This document shows, piece by piece, positions 1 to 8,710 of a stretch of DNA of 64,000 bases (positions are counted from its first letter, which is position 1; the number at the start of each line of letters is the position of its first letter). The translations under genes and the position numbers were made by a program. Below the pieces are notes generated by a model. That model made no database searches and had not been told where the DNA came from. It saw nothing but the letters and a program-made list of their open reading frames with translations. This DNA comes from Staphylococcus equorum (GTDB lineage: Bacteria > Bacillota > Bacilli > Staphylococcales > Staphylococcaceae), in the NCBI RefSeq assembly GCF_001747895.1, contig NZ_LNNB01000009.1, positions 496,001 through 560,000 on the forward strand. The letters run 5' to 3'.

Positions 1-763
1 TTACTGTCGCATAGGCTTGGTATTGTTTAGCAATCGCTTTAATCGATTGGAACTCAGGTATTAAATGCTGTCTATAAGGTTCATGGAAGCCATCTTGCTC
101 CATCATCTTGCCAGCAAGTTCATAATTATGCTGTATGAGTGCACTAATCATCGTATTACTTATTGCACTGTTTTGAACCGCTTTTTTGTGTGAAAAAGTA
201 TCAGGCAACGCATTTCTTGAGTCAGTTGTCTTCAATTCATATGATGGAATTGTGATAATAATATCTACTTTCGGTGTATCAATATAAGACACATCTGTAA
301 CCTTTGTATCTGGATTATAATACCCGAGTACTAAACCACCATATATCGTAGGTGCGACATTATCAGGATGCCCTTCAAATTCTGTAGCAAGTTGAAGCAA
401 TTCATACTTAGACAATTCTATGTCACCAAAATAGTTAGCAATATAAAGCGCACCTACCAATGCAGAGGCTGAAGAACCTAATCCTCTCGCTAATGGAATT
501 TCACTTCTCATTTCTATATCTAAGTTGGGTAAAGTAACGTTATACTTACGCGCAACCTTTTGAGCAACTTGGAAAATATAGTGACTGTCATCAGTTGGTA
601 ATCCTTCAACATTTGGGCCGTTATGGTTAAATGTCCAAACATTATTCTTACTTACTTTCACATCTAAATATAAAAATTTATTTAAAGCCATTCCTATAGA
701 ATCAAAACCGACACCTAAATTTGCAGTAGATGCCGGAATTTTTAAATATAACCTATCGCTCAT
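1..763 (-). CDS. thrB: Homoserine kinase, C-terminus beyond window edge
   Basis: ThrB phosphorylates homoserine with ATP, the step before threonine synthase in threonine biosynthesis; it is cytosolic. Translating the reverse strand gives a GHMP-kinase: an N-terminal segment [15 protein letters not shown] (residues 8-22) and the ATP-binding glycine/serine loop [11 protein letters not shown] (residues 90-100). 254 codons are present; the family is about 300 residues, so roughly 50 C-terminal residues lie outside the window. The ATG begins one base after the thrC stop codon, so translation is probably coupled and the order hom-thrC-thrB is one operon read leftward. Confidence 0.95.
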   Translation of the reverse strand, partial: MSDRLYLKIPASTANLGVGFDSIGMALNKFLYLDVKVSKNNVWTFNHNGPNVEGLPTDDSHYIFQVAQKVARKYNVTLPNLDIEMRSEIPLARGLGSSASALVGALYIANYFGDIELSKYELLQLATEFEGHPDNVAPTIYGGLVLGYYNPDTKVTDVSYIDTPKVDIIITIPSYELKTTDSRNALPDTFSHKKAVQNSAISNTMISALIQHNYELAGKMMEQDGFHEPYRQHLIPEFQSIKAIAKQYQAYATV

Positions 764-764
764 G

Positions 765-1826
765 CTATAGTGCTCCTTTGATGTAGTCTAGAATACTCTT
801 TCTATCATTTGGTAAAGGTTTAATAGGGTTATCTAATAAAGAAATTGCAGTGTCAGGATCTTTTAAGCCATTACCTGTTAATACGGCTACTACCTTTTTA
901 CCTTTTGGTAGTTTTCCAGAACGGTGTAGTTTAATTAATCCCGCGATTGAAGCATTACTTGCAGGTTCACTAAAGACACCTTCTTTTCGTGCCATAAGTT
1001 GATATGCTTCTAAGATTTCTTCATCAGTTACACTGTCGACTAATCCATTAGATTCATTCAATGCATTTGTCGCTTTATCCCAACTTGCAGGGTTCCCTAT
1101 TCTAATTGCTGTTGCAACTGTATCAGGATCCTTCACTACTTTGTTTTGTACAATTGGCGAAGCACCTTCAGCTTGGAATCCGTACATGTTAGGTAATTGC
1201 GTATCATGCTTGTCGTGATATTCTTTAAAACCTTTCCAATAAGCCGAAATGTTTCCAGCATTACCTACTGGTATAGATAAAATATCGGGTGCAGCACCGT
1301 CCAATTGTTGAATTACTTCAAAGGCACCTGTTTTTTGACCTTCAATACGGTATGGATTCACTGAATTTACAAGTGCAATTTCACCATTTTTAGCAACTTC
1401 TTGAACAATTTCTAAAGCTTCATCGAAATTGCCTTCTATTGAAACAATTTCAGCACCATACATAACAGCTTGAGATAATTTGCCTAAAGCAATTTTCCCT
1501 TCTGGTATTACAACGATTGCTTTTAAACCAGCACGTGCAGCGTATGCTGCAGCTGATGCTGATGTATTACCTGTAGAAGCACAAATCACTATTTTTTTGC
1601 CTTCTTCTTTTGCTTTGGCCATAGCCATAACCATACCTCTATCTTTAAACGAACCTGTTGGATTTGCACCTTCATACTTCACATGTAATTCAATATCAAG
1701 CATCTCTGACATGTTCTCACAGTAAATTAAAGGGGTATGTCCTTCATTTAATGTTAACTGTGGTGTTGCTTCATTTACGGGTAAATATGATTTAAATTCT
1801 TCTACTAATCCTTGCCATCTTTTCAT
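765..1826 (-). CDS. thrC: Threonine synthase
   Basis: PLP-dependent enzyme that converts O-phosphohomoserine to threonine and phosphate. The PLP lysine is K61 in GSFKDRGM; a serine/threonine-rich phosphate loop ([14 protein letters not shown]) and a C-terminal [12 protein letters not shown] block are as in the family. The length of 353 residues is normal for the short, Bacillus-type enzyme. It lies 5 bp downstream of hom and 1 bp upstream of thrB, in one operon. Confidence 0.97.
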   Translation of the reverse strand: MKRWQGLVEEFKSYLPVNEATPQLTLNEGHTPLIYCENMSEMLDIELHVKYEGANPTGSFKDRGMVMAMAKAKEEGKKIVICASTGNTSASAAAYAARAGLKAIVVIPEGKIALGKLSQAVMYGAEIVSIEGNFDEALEIVQEVAKNGEIALVNSVNPYRIEGQKTGAFEVIQQLDGAAPDILSIPVGNAGNISAYWKGFKEYHDKHDTQLPNMYGFQAEGASPIVQNKVVKDPDTVATAIRIGNPASWDKATNALNESNGLVDSVTDEEILEAYQLMARKEGVFSEPASNASIAGLIKLHRSGKLPKGKKVVAVLTGNGLKDPDTAISLLDNPIKPLPNDRKSILDYIKGAL

Positions 1827-1831
1827 AAATA

Positions 1832-3112
1832 TTAAACCCCTTCTACTGGATAAATTTTCTTAACAATATAACCTGACTCTGTAATAGAGGTCTCTGGTGC
1901 TTCATCGATACCAACGATGACTATACCTACAGTATGCGCATCACGCTCTGATACTGATAATGATTTATGGAAAGGTAATATACTTTTAATTTGAGTTTCA
2001 ACTTTGTTTATTTCTTCACCATCTGTTTGGACTACTAAGTAATAACTTTCTTTATCTTTAAACGAAATTGTATCCTCGTCATCCATCATTTCTTTTGTTT
2101 CTGCAGTTTTCAATTCAAAGTGTGGTGGTAATGTATGCAAATTCGTTTCAAAATTTAATGTGACATTCAATAAGTCACTTACTACAGCACTACCTGTAGC
2201 TAAACTACCTGCACCTTTACCATAGAACATTGTTTCACCGACAGCATCACCGATAACATAAATTGCATTGAATTCATCTTCAACTGAAGCTAATTGATGC
2301 GATTTATTAACTAGTGTTGGCGCTACAGAAGCTTGTACTTGGCTATTTTCATATGTACCTTTACCAATTAATTTGATTTTATAGCCTAATTCATCGGCTA
2401 CTTTAATATCTGAAAGTTCAACGTCACTAATACCATGTCTATCTACATCAGCTAAATTGATGACTTGGTTAAATGATAAATAAGACGTAATTACTACTTT
2501 TCTTGCTGCATCGATGCCTTCAACATCATCAGTAGGATCTGCTTCAGCAAAACCTAATCTTTGCGCTTCGTCTAAAGCATCTTTAAATGATGTTTCTTCT
2601 TGTGTCATTTTACTTAAAATAAAGTTTGATGTTCCATTTAAAATACCCATGAATTTACTGATATTATTTGCATTTAAACCGTTATTTATCGCATTGACGA
2701 TTGGTATACCACCTGCAACACTTGCTTCATATTTTAAAGCTACATCATTTTTTTGAGCTAATTCTTCTAATACATTCAAGTGAACTGCCAATAAATCCTT
2801 ATTTGCTGTAATAACATGTTTTTTCTCGCTTAAAGCACGTTTCAACCAATCTACTGTTGGTTCAATACCACCCATGACTTCTACGACGATATCAATTGAA
2901 TCATCATTTAATATTTCATCAATGTCTTCCGTCAAATGATACTTCGAAACATTTATAGGTCTTGAACGACTCTTGTCGCGTACCAAGATATGTCTAATAT
3001 TAATATCTTTGTTCATTGTTTCTTTAATTTGTTCTCTATTCTCTTCAATAATTTTTACTACACCTGAACCTACAGTACCTAAACCGAGCAGGGCTACATT
3101 TAATTCCTTCAT
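1832..3112 (-). CDS. hom: Homoserine dehydrogenase with C-terminal ACT domain
   Basis: Reduces aspartate semialdehyde to homoserine with NAD(P)H, the branch point to threonine and methionine. The Rossmann loop GLGTVG is at residues 10-15, the catalytic lysine region ITANKD is around K105, and the homoserine-binding domain covers about 130-310. The last 75 residues look like an ACT domain, normally the threonine feedback site. The ATG is preceded by a strong CGGAGG site. It is the first gene of hom-thrC-thrB and is divergent from the aspartokinase gene, which supplies the same pathway. Confidence 0.97.
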   Translation of the reverse strand: MKELNVALLGLGTVGSGVVKIIEENREQIKETMNKDINIRHILVRDKSRSRPINVSKYHLTEDIDEILNDDSIDIVVEVMGGIEPTVDWLKRALSEKKHVITANKDLLAVHLNVLEELAQKNDVALKYEASVAGGIPIVNAINNGLNANNISKFMGILNGTSNFILSKMTQEETSFKDALDEAQRLGFAEADPTDDVEGIDAARKVVITSYLSFNQVINLADVDRHGISDVELSDIKVADELGYKIKLIGKGTYENSQVQASVAPTLVNKSHQLASVEDEFNAIYVIGDAVGETMFYGKGAGSLATGSAVVSDLLNVTLNFETNLHTLPPHFELKTAETKEMMDDEDTISFKDKESYYLVVQTDGEEINKVETQIKSILPFHKSLSVSERDAHTVGIVIVGIDEAPETSITESGYIVKKIYPVEGV

Positions 3113-3157
3113 AAATTCATTCCTCCGATTGTTCTTCTAAAAAATACAATTGTACAG

Positions 3158-3186
3158 TTGAAAAATACTTGAATATGGTATAGTAT
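3158..3186 (+). promoter_or_regulatory. Predicted SigA promoter of aspartokinase gene
   Basis: TTGAAA (3158-3163) and TAGTAT (3181-3186) with a 17-bp spacer. A short stem-loop, TATCAC-TCTC-GTGATA (3239-3254), follows in the leader. Confidence 0.45.
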
Positions 3187-3210
3187 AAATTCATTCATTA
3201 TTTTTGTAAA
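3182..3210 (-). promoter_or_regulatory. Predicted SigA promoter of hom-thrC-thrB
   Basis: On the minus strand TTTACA (3210-3205) and TATACT (3187-3182) are separated by 17 bp, about 70 bp upstream of the hom start. The -10 box overlaps that of the oppositely directed aspartokinase promoter. Confidence 0.6.
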
Positions 3211-3267
3211 GCTTGAAAATCTAAATCGTATATCTATCCTATCACTCTCGTGATAAAAACTAAACAA

Positions 3268-3282
3268 AATTTTCTGATTTTT
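3268..3282. promoter_or_regulatory. CodY-box-like site before aspartokinase start
   Basis: AATTTTCTGATTTTT matches the CodY consensus AATTTTCWGAAAATT at 12 of 15 positions. It ends just before the AGAAAGG ribosome-binding site of the aspartokinase gene, so binding there could act as a roadblock. CodY control of aspartate-family genes is known in Gram-positives; use of this site is inferred. Confidence 0.4.
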
Positions 3283-3302
3283 TAGAAAGGTTGTATGTCA
3301 CT

Positions 3303-4670
3303 ATGAAAGTTTCAAAATTTGGAGGAAGTTCTGTTTCTAATGCAGAACAAATAAAGAAAGTATTAAATATTGTTAATTCGGACGAAGATAGAAAAATCAC
3401 TATTGTTTCTGCACCAGGGAAACGACATAAAGAAGATGTGAAAACAACTGATTTATTAATTCGTCTATACGAAAAAGTAATTGATCGTTTAGACTATGTT
3501 TCTAAAAAAGAAGAAATCATTCAGCGCTATGCCGATATTATTCATGAATTACATATGAGTGATACATTACTATCTACGATTGATCAAACACTAGAATCTT
3601 ACATTGCTACATTAAAAGACAAACCTTCTCGTTTGTTAGATGCTTTATTATCTTGTGGAGAAAACTTTAATGCTCAATTGATCGCTGAGTATAATAACAG
3701 TCAAGGTATCCCTACCCGTTATATTTCGCCCGGAGATGCTGGCATAACTGTTACAGATTTACCCCAAAATGCCCAAATCTTAGATCAATCTTATGAAACA
3801 TTGTATAAATTAAGAGAATATGATGAAAAATTAATTATTCCCGGTTTCTTTGGCCTTTCAAGACAAAATTACATTGTTACATTCCCACGTGGCGGTTCTG
3901 ATATTACTGGAGCAATTGTCGCTAGAGGTGTTAGAGCAGATATATATGAAAACTTTACAGATGTATCTGGTATTTTCAGAGCCAATCCTTCTATAGTAAA
4001 AGATCCTGAAGTGATTGATGAAATTACTTATAGAGAAATGCGTGAACTTTCATACGCCGGCTTTGGTGTCTTCCATGATGAAGCACTGCAGCCATTGCAT
4101 AAAGATAGAATTCCTGTCGTCATTAAAAATACGAATAGACCTAATGATATAGGGACATATATTCGTCATGATAGAGAAATAAACTCTAATAACGTTGTCA
4201 GTGGTATTAGTTGTGACAAAGACTTCACAGTACTGAACATCAAAAAATACTTAATGAATAGACAAGTTGGTTTTACACGTAAAATATTAGGTGTACTTGA
4301 AGATTATGAGATTTCATTCGATCACATGCCTTCAGGTATAGACAGTATCAGTATCATAATGCGTTCAAAAGAAATTCAACATAGAGAAGAGCAAGTCTTA
4401 AACGATATTCGTGAACGTTGTGATGTTGATGAGTTGAGTGTAGAGCACGATTTAGCTGTACTCATGATCGTAGGTGAAGGTATGCATAGAATTGTCGGCA
4501 CAGCCAATACAATAACGCATGCGCTTGCCGAAGCTAATATAAATTTAAAAATGATGAACCAAGGTGCTTCGGAAATATCTATCATGTTCGGTATAGATGT
4601 AACAGATGCAGAAAAAGCGGTTAAATCAACATATGAATACTGCTATAATGATCAATGTTTAAAAATCTAA
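3303..4670 (+). CDS. Aspartokinase (monofunctional, ACT domains)
   Basis: Phosphorylates aspartate, the first committed step to lysine, threonine, methionine and diaminopimelate. The start MKVSKFGGSS carries the kinase KFGGSS motif, followed by RGGSDITGA and a C-terminal pair of ACT-like regulatory domains (about 300-455). The ATG at 3303 is chosen because AGAAAGG (3284-3290) lies 12 bp upstream; a TTG at 3291 would abut that site and extend the protein by four residues. Length is 455 residues. It is divergent from hom. Other lysine-pathway aspartokinases usually exist in the genus, so a lysC/thrD symbol is not assigned. Confidence 0.93.
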   Translation: MKVSKFGGSSVSNAEQIKKVLNIVNSDEDRKITIVSAPGKRHKEDVKTTDLLIRLYEKVIDRLDYVSKKEEIIQRYADIIHELHMSDTLLSTIDQTLESYIATLKDKPSRLLDALLSCGENFNAQLIAEYNNSQGIPTRYISPGDAGITVTDLPQNAQILDQSYETLYKLREYDEKLIIPGFFGLSRQNYIVTFPRGGSDITGAIVARGVRADIYENFTDVSGIFRANPSIVKDPEVIDEITYREMRELSYAGFGVFHDEALQPLHKDRIPVVIKNTNRPNDIGTYIRHDREINSNNVVSGISCDKDFTVLNIKKYLMNRQVGFTRKILGVLEDYEISFDHMPSGIDSISIIMRSKEIQHREEQVLNDIRERCDVDELSVEHDLAVLMIVGEGMHRIVGTANTITHALAEANINLKMMNQGASEISIMFGIDVTDAEKAVKSTYEYCYNDQCLKI

Positions 4671-4699
4671 CACGATGCATTCATAAATATTAAATAAAG

Positions 4700-4758
4700 A
4701 AATCCTTCAAATCAAATGTGCTTTAGTTAAAAGACTGACATTCTGATTTGAAGGATTT
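4700..4758. terminator. Bidirectional terminator, aspartokinase / 197-aa gene
   Basis: AAATCCTTCAAATCA (4700-4714) pairs perfectly with TGATTTGAAGGATTT (4744-4758), and each side is followed by A/T-rich runs. It sits between two convergent genes, and its right arm touches the stop codon of the minus-strand gene. Confidence 0.75.
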
Positions 4759-5351
4759 TATATTGCTTTCTTTTCTGAAATTAATGCTTGGTTAATACGT
4801 TCATCTCCAACAACTAAGCGTAAGATAACGAATTGATAATAACTTAATGAATCAATGACACTTCTATAATTAGGAATTTGATGATAATCGATAGGATCCA
4901 ACAATTCATACATCAAGACGATTTCTGGTTTAACATAATCTACATCCCATTTGATTGAATGGAAATAAATATGTTTCTCAGGCATCCTAATATTATGATT
5001 CCATCTAAACATCCAATCTTCATCTTCTACATCATAAACAATAATCGTCATGATGATATCTTCGTTATCAAAGATATTAGCGTGTGTCACTTTAGGAAAA
5101 TCAATTTTCGTGAAATCTGACGTTGAGGATGTGCCATCATATAGCACAGATTTAAATGTTTTAGGTATATATTTTAAAACTTCCCCTAAAAATTTTCTTT
5201 CAACACTTATGTCTACTTTTCCATTTAAATTAAATTTATCATGCAAAAATAATTGTTTAGCAACTTCACCGTTATATTTAAATAAACTAGCTACATTTTC
5301 ATTTAGCGTCTCTACAATTTGTTTAATATTATTATTTTTAGTATCTGGCAA
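4758..5351 (-). CDS. Hypothetical protein, weak nucleotidyltransferase-like features
   Basis: 197 residues, soluble, no signal peptide or membrane segment. I do not firmly recognise it. The layout resembles small antibiotic-type nucleotidyltransferases: a segment with DGTSSTSDF, an acidic/aromatic strand ending in DWMFRWN, then KPEIVLMYELLD and a helical tail. In those families the PE motif is followed by a lysine (PEivLLyKa); here the position is glutamate, and no clear GSxxxxxxDxD catalytic signature is visible. If related it may be inactive. It lies 111 bp downstream of the DeoR-sensor-like gene on the same strand, so the two may be co-transcribed. Confidence 0.55.
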   Translation of the reverse strand: MPDTKNNNIKQIVETLNENVASLFKYNGEVAKQLFLHDKFNLNGKVDISVERKFLGEVLKYIPKTFKSVLYDGTSSTSDFTKIDFPKVTHANIFDNEDIIMTIIVYDVEDEDWMFRWNHNIRMPEKHIYFHSIKWDVDYVKPEIVLMYELLDPIDYHQIPNYRSVIDSLSYYQFVILRLVVGDERINQALISEKKAI

Positions 5352-5462
5352 ATGAGCACCTCCTATTCAAAGTAAGCGTTTCCAATAATATTCATTATAT
5401 AATTTGTAGAAGCGTTTTTCAATGTATAAAACATGAAAATGTGAAATAAAACACATTTAATT

Positions 5463-5933
5463 TTAAAAATCACCTATATGTATAAAATCATGTGCTAATC
5501 TGGTATTTAAAAATTCAGGTCTATTAATAAGCAAAAATTGATCAGCACTTTGTATTAGCGCAACTTGAATTTCAGCTACTTCAGGTATAGTCTGATATAA
5601 TGAATTATCTGCCATATAAGGCATAGCAGCAAAATACCGACTAATACGATATTTTGAAAATGTTTGGGCAACATCTGTACCTACTATAATATGATATTCA
5701 CTGCTAACCACACCATTTGATAATATAATATTAAAATTTGTATGTTTAGCTACATATTTAATAATATCCGTAGAATAACTAATCACTGAGATTTTAATTC
5801 CATTATAAAATAATTGATCAATTATTTTATAAGCAGCAGGATGATTATCAAATGCGATAATTTCATTTTCATTGATCTTCTCAGTAATTTGCTCGAGATA
5901 ACTTTTAATAGCACTCAAATTGTCGTCCTCCAT
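5463..5933 (-). CDS. DeoR-type sensor domain protein without DNA-binding domain
   Basis: 156 residues. From about residue 22 on it follows the pattern of the C-terminal effector domain of DeoR/GlpR regulators: an ENEIIAFDNHPAAYKI turn in place of the usual DSGTT loop, a strand-loop ISVISYSTDI, an ILSNG strand, an acidic region, EVAEIQVALIQSAD and LINRPEF near the end (usual form: sKf). The roughly 55-residue N-terminal helix-turn-helix of the family is absent, and the 240 bp upstream is non-coding AT-rich DNA, so it was not lost through a simple frameshift next door. It might bind a phosphorylated sugar or partner protein. The family assignment is by pattern only. Confidence 0.6.
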   Translation of the reverse strand: MEDDNLSAIKSYLEQITEKINENEIIAFDNHPAAYKIIDQLFYNGIKISVISYSTDIIKYVAKHTNFNIILSNGVVSSEYHIIVGTDVAQTFSKYRISRYFAAMPYMADNSLYQTIPEVAEIQVALIQSADQFLLINRPEFLNTRLAHDFIHIGDF

Positions 5934-6182
5934 CTACACTATTTATATTGCGCATAATTTATTATATCTATTTATAGTCATAAGTAAAACTATAAATCAT
6001 TGTTCAAACGTTCACTTTGTTAACTTTTATTATAGAATTAATCGCACAAATCATTACAATTGTTATTAATAATGATTTTATTGTATTTTTTATAACAATT
6101 TAATAAATACAATTTGTACTACTTTAAAGAAAGGCGTAAAATAAACCTTGTTAAAAATTAAATTAAGATTAGGATGATACAC

Positions 6183-7046
6183 ATGTTTTTAATTTCTATT
6201 TTACTTATAATAATTGTTCTATTAATTATTATTGTATTTATAAATCATCACCTTATGAAACATAAGCTTGATACTGAAATATATTCTAAGAATCAATTAG
6301 TTAATAAAATCAGTATGGTTACGAGTGAAAACACATACTTAAAAAATCAGATGTTAGATATTGATGCAAATAACGATACATATCATCATGGATTAAGAAA
6401 AGCCAAACAGGATTTAAATGAAATTTTATCACAATACAAAACAGACGCTAAGATTAAGTTTTATGACATCATTGCTACAAGTAATCTTGCAGTAAAACAT
6501 CCGTTATTTGAATATGCAAGAACATTCGATTATATCGTGATAACTGATAAAGGGCTCTTCAACATTAATGTTAAAAATTGGAAACAAAAAACGTTCTACC
6601 ATTTTAATGTAGACCCTAACTTAGAATCTTTATCTAATAATGAAGACACAGTAAATCAAACTGTCGGTCGCTACATTGCGAATCAATATCATTCACAATT
6701 TCAAACAACACGAAAAACAAGTTATACATTTATAGAACGTATCAAAAATAACTCAGTGATTTTTGAATTTTATAATTATGATCCATATGAACAATCTTCT
6801 CAAAATGCCAAAGTATTAGAAGATAAAATAAATGAACACTTAAAACGTCAAATCAAGAGTATAGGACTTGTTTATTTTACAGATGGTAGTGTGAATATCA
6901 TAGATGGACCAACAATTAGAGGAGATTACGCAGAAACCGTCTCTTCAAAATCGTCTTTAAAAGAAGTGATTGGTGAAACACTAGCATCTTCAAATGAATC
7001 ATTAACTGAAGAACAATATAATAAATTAGTGAATCATATGCATTAA
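6183..7046 (+). CDS. Membrane-anchored NERD-like domain protein
   Basis: 287 residues. Residues 1-20 form one strongly hydrophobic helix, followed by a coiled-coil-like stretch (about 30-85) and a globular domain. The segment FDYIVITDKGLFNINVKNW is the hallmark of NERD (nuclease-related) domains, where a D, an xVK/xIK pair and hydrophobic strands recall restriction-endonuclease folds. Whether it has nuclease activity is unknown. The ATG at 6183 is preferred to the one at 6174 because AGGATGA (6171-6177) is then correctly spaced. It stands alone between a divergent gene and a terminator. Confidence 0.7.
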   Translation: MFLISILLIIIVLLIIIVFINHHLMKHKLDTEIYSKNQLVNKISMVTSENTYLKNQMLDIDANNDTYHHGLRKAKQDLNEILSQYKTDAKIKFYDIIATSNLAVKHPLFEYARTFDYIVITDKGLFNINVKNWKQKTFYHFNVDPNLESLSNNEDTVNQTVGRYIANQYHSQFQTTRKTSYTFIERIKNNSVIFEFYNYDPYEQSSQNAKVLEDKINEHLKRQIKSIGLVYFTDGSVNIIDGPTIRGDYAETVSSKSSLKEVIGETLASSNESLTEEQYNKLVNHMH

Positions 7047-7079
7047 TCGATATTACTAGAAAGAATAGTAGCAAAAATA

Positions 7080-7118
7080 AAAAGGTAGCTTCCTAAAATG
7101 GGTAGCTACCTTTTATTT
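7080..7118 (+). terminator. Terminator after NERD-like gene
   Basis: AAAAGGTAGCT (7080-7090) pairs with AGCTACCTTTT (7104-7114), followed by ATTTT; the minus side is also A/T-rich, so it may serve the convergent nuclease gene. Confidence 0.8.
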
Positions 7119-7190
7119 TGTGCACAAAGTCACATGATTCCTTTTAGCATTTATATGCATTCTTTGTACAACCATGTGCGGTTAATTACT

Positions 7191-7721
7191 TTAACTCCAA
7201 ATATTCTCATTGTTGTTTTTTGCTTGTTGTTCGGCTTTTTCAAATACGTCTCTGTATTTACCATTAGGTGCATAATATTTTTCTTTAGCCAAACCTTTTT
7301 TTATTAATTCTTCATTAAACATTGTATGCTTATCTAACCATAAATAAGCTAATGTTCTTCCATATTGATCTTCTTGTTCTTTATCATATTCCAAAAAAAC
7401 ATCTTTGTTTGTCAATTGTGCTTTAGAATAATCAGAAGCTTCTTTACCGTATGGTTGAACTGGAGTATCAGGTTTAACTGTTTCTGGTGTGTCCACTCCG
7501 ATAAGTCTAACCTTCAGTTCTCTGTTATTGTCATCTTTGGCAACCAAAGTATCACCATCAACAACACGTTCAATGTGCACTTCCTCAGTTTCGTTAGGTC
7601 CAGACTTTGATTTTGATCCATTATTTTGAAAAGGCCCTGTTCCATTTATAAATTGAAACGCAAGTACACCTAACACAATCACACTAACAACCAATATTGT
7701 CATTTTTTTAGTCGATTTCAC
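7191..7721 (-). CDS. nuc2: Membrane-anchored thermonuclease (Nuc2 type)
   Basis: Calcium-dependent nuclease of the staphylococcal nuclease family, cutting DNA and RNA. Using a TTG at 7751 as residue 1, a hydrophobic anchor is at 17-36 and the active-site set is complete: D67, R82, D87/T88/E90 in RLIGVDTPE and R132 in YGRTLAYL, equivalent to D21, R35, D40, T41, E43 and R87 of secreted nuclease. No signal-peptidase site stands out, so it is probably cell-surface bound like S. aureus Nuc2. I place the start at the GTG 7719-7721 (176 residues): AGGTG lies 5 bp upstream, and a promoter puts the transcript start at about 7748, on top of the TTG. Confidence 0.9.
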   Translation of the reverse strand: MKSTKKMTILVVSVIVLGVLAFQFINGTGPFQNNGSKSKSGPNETEEVHIERVVDGDTLVAKDDNNRELKVRLIGVDTPETVKPDTPVQPYGKEASDYSKAQLTNKDVFLEYDKEQEDQYGRTLAYLWLDKHTMFNEELIKKGLAKEKYYAPNGKYRDVFEKAEQQAKNNNENIWS

Positions 7722-7754
7722 AGTTGCACCTACTTCTTTTGAATTGTCCAAATT

Positions 7755-7783
7755 ATCATATAGAAAATCAATTAAGTCGTCAA
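7755..7783 (-). promoter_or_regulatory. SigA promoter of the thermonuclease gene
   Basis: Minus-strand TTGACG (7783-7778), 17-bp spacer, TATGAT (7760-7755). Predicted transcription start is close to 7748, which decides between the alternative start codons of the nuclease. Confidence 0.7.
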
Positions 7784-7880
7784 GTTAGCGTAGTCCACAA
7801 TATTTTATACTTTAATTCAAATGACAAAATTCTGTTATAATATTCAACGTAATTATAATGACGAATAATAATATTTTATT

Positions 7881-7909
7881 TTATATCACTGATAAACTCG
7901 TGCTATAAT
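7881..7909 (+). promoter_or_regulatory. Promoter of the small membrane protein gene
   Basis: TTATAT (7881-7886), 17-bp spacer, TATAAT (7904-7909) with an upstream TG (7901-7902) giving an extended -10 element. Confidence 0.55.
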
Positions 7910-7931
7910 ACATTAGATAGGAGTGAACAAA

Positions 7932-8123
7932 TTGAGTATATTTAAAGAGAATATGATTACAATCATCGCAGTGATTATTGCAGTGATTGTAGGACTCATA
8001 TTACAAAATCAATTTCAATTACCGTTAATGGTATCAGCAGTCGTAGCGATTTGTTTAGGTGTCCTTATTGGTTTCATTGTTTTTGTTATCCAAGCAGTCG
8101 TAACGAAATATAAAAAGAAATAA
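7932..8123 (+). CDS. Small two-helix membrane protein
   Basis: 63 residues with two hydrophobic helices (about 8-25 and 32-55), a short polar loop and a lysine-rich C-terminal tail (KYKKK), so the C-terminus is probably cytoplasmic. Function unknown; I do not recognise the family. AGGAGTG (7919-7925) is followed after six bases by TTG at 7932, which I prefer to the GTG at 7923 that overlaps the ribosome-binding site. A promoter and a terminator frame it as a single-gene unit. Confidence 0.7.
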   Translation: MSIFKENMITIIAVIIAVIVGLILQNQFQLPLMVSAVVAICLGVLIGFIVFVIQAVVTKYKKK

Positions 8124-8128
8124 CCTTT

Positions 8129-8160
8129 ACTGCCGCATATCAAATGCAGGCAGTTTTTTT
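8129..8160 (+). terminator. Terminator after small membrane protein gene
   Basis: ACTGCC (8129-8134) pairs with GGCAGT (8149-8154), followed by seven T residues. Confidence 0.85.
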
Positions 8161-8300
8161 ATGTATCATTTTAATACGTATTAACAATAGAACGATAAGA
8201 AATAAAATTTTTCACTTTAGTTTACATAACTATATTATAGTAGTTTTAACATCTTTCTTAAATTATCGTCGTTACTTTATAGATCCTTTTCACAAAATAA

Positions 8301-8343
8301 AAAAAGTCGAGTAAAAAGTTAAAACTTCATACTCGACTTTTTT
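8301..8343. terminator. Bidirectional terminator
   Basis: AAAAAGTCGAGTA (8301-8313) pairs perfectly with TACTCGACTTTTT (8330-8342). It sits immediately after the stop of the minus-strand Cse60-like gene. Confidence 0.85.
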
Positions 8344-8346
8344 ATT

Positions 8347-8544
8347 TTAAGTATTTTTTATGAATGTCAGTATAGCATTAAACTCTTCTTCATTCGATGA
8401 GTATGTGCGTTCCTCAACTTCTCGCACTGTAGCATTTAGTAACTGATAACCTGCCACTTCATCATCTTCTAAAAATGCATTAATACTACTCTCTAATTCT
8501 TTTAATGATGCCGCTCTCAATGTACTTAGTTTAATCTTGTTCAT
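8347..8544 (-). CDS. Small cytosolic protein, Cse60-like
   Basis: 65 residues, no membrane segment. The arrangement LKELESSINAFLEDDE, then a strand region with NATVREVEE and an aliphatic C-terminus (FNAILTFIK), resembles the Cse60 family of small proteins (leading strand, INxFL helix, two strands) first named from sporulating bacilli. Staphylococci do not sporulate, so any role is different. The start has GGGGATGGGAAG just upstream. Confidence in the gene is higher than in the family. Confidence 0.65.
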   Translation of the reverse strand: MNKIKLSTLRAASLKELESSINAFLEDDEVAGYQLLNATVREVEERTYSSNEEEFNAILTFIKNT

Positions 8545-8710
8545 CTTCCCATCCCCTTATCAAGATAAATAATGTTTATTAGTTACATATTACTACTTAT
8601 ACATCATACATACAATTAATAATACAATAGCTTCAAATATTAATGTGCATTATAATGCTCTTTGTTGACTGTGATAATCCTTTTATCTTAAAATTAAGTT
8701 TCAGTTTATA

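Noticed and set aside
3113..3290. T-box leader for threonine genes
   Set aside because: No AGGGTGGNACCGCG-type T-box sequence in the gap; only promoters and a short hairpin.
7098..7307. 69-codon plus-strand frame overlapping the nuclease 3' end
   Set aside because: Begins inside the terminator and is antisense to the well-supported nuclease gene.
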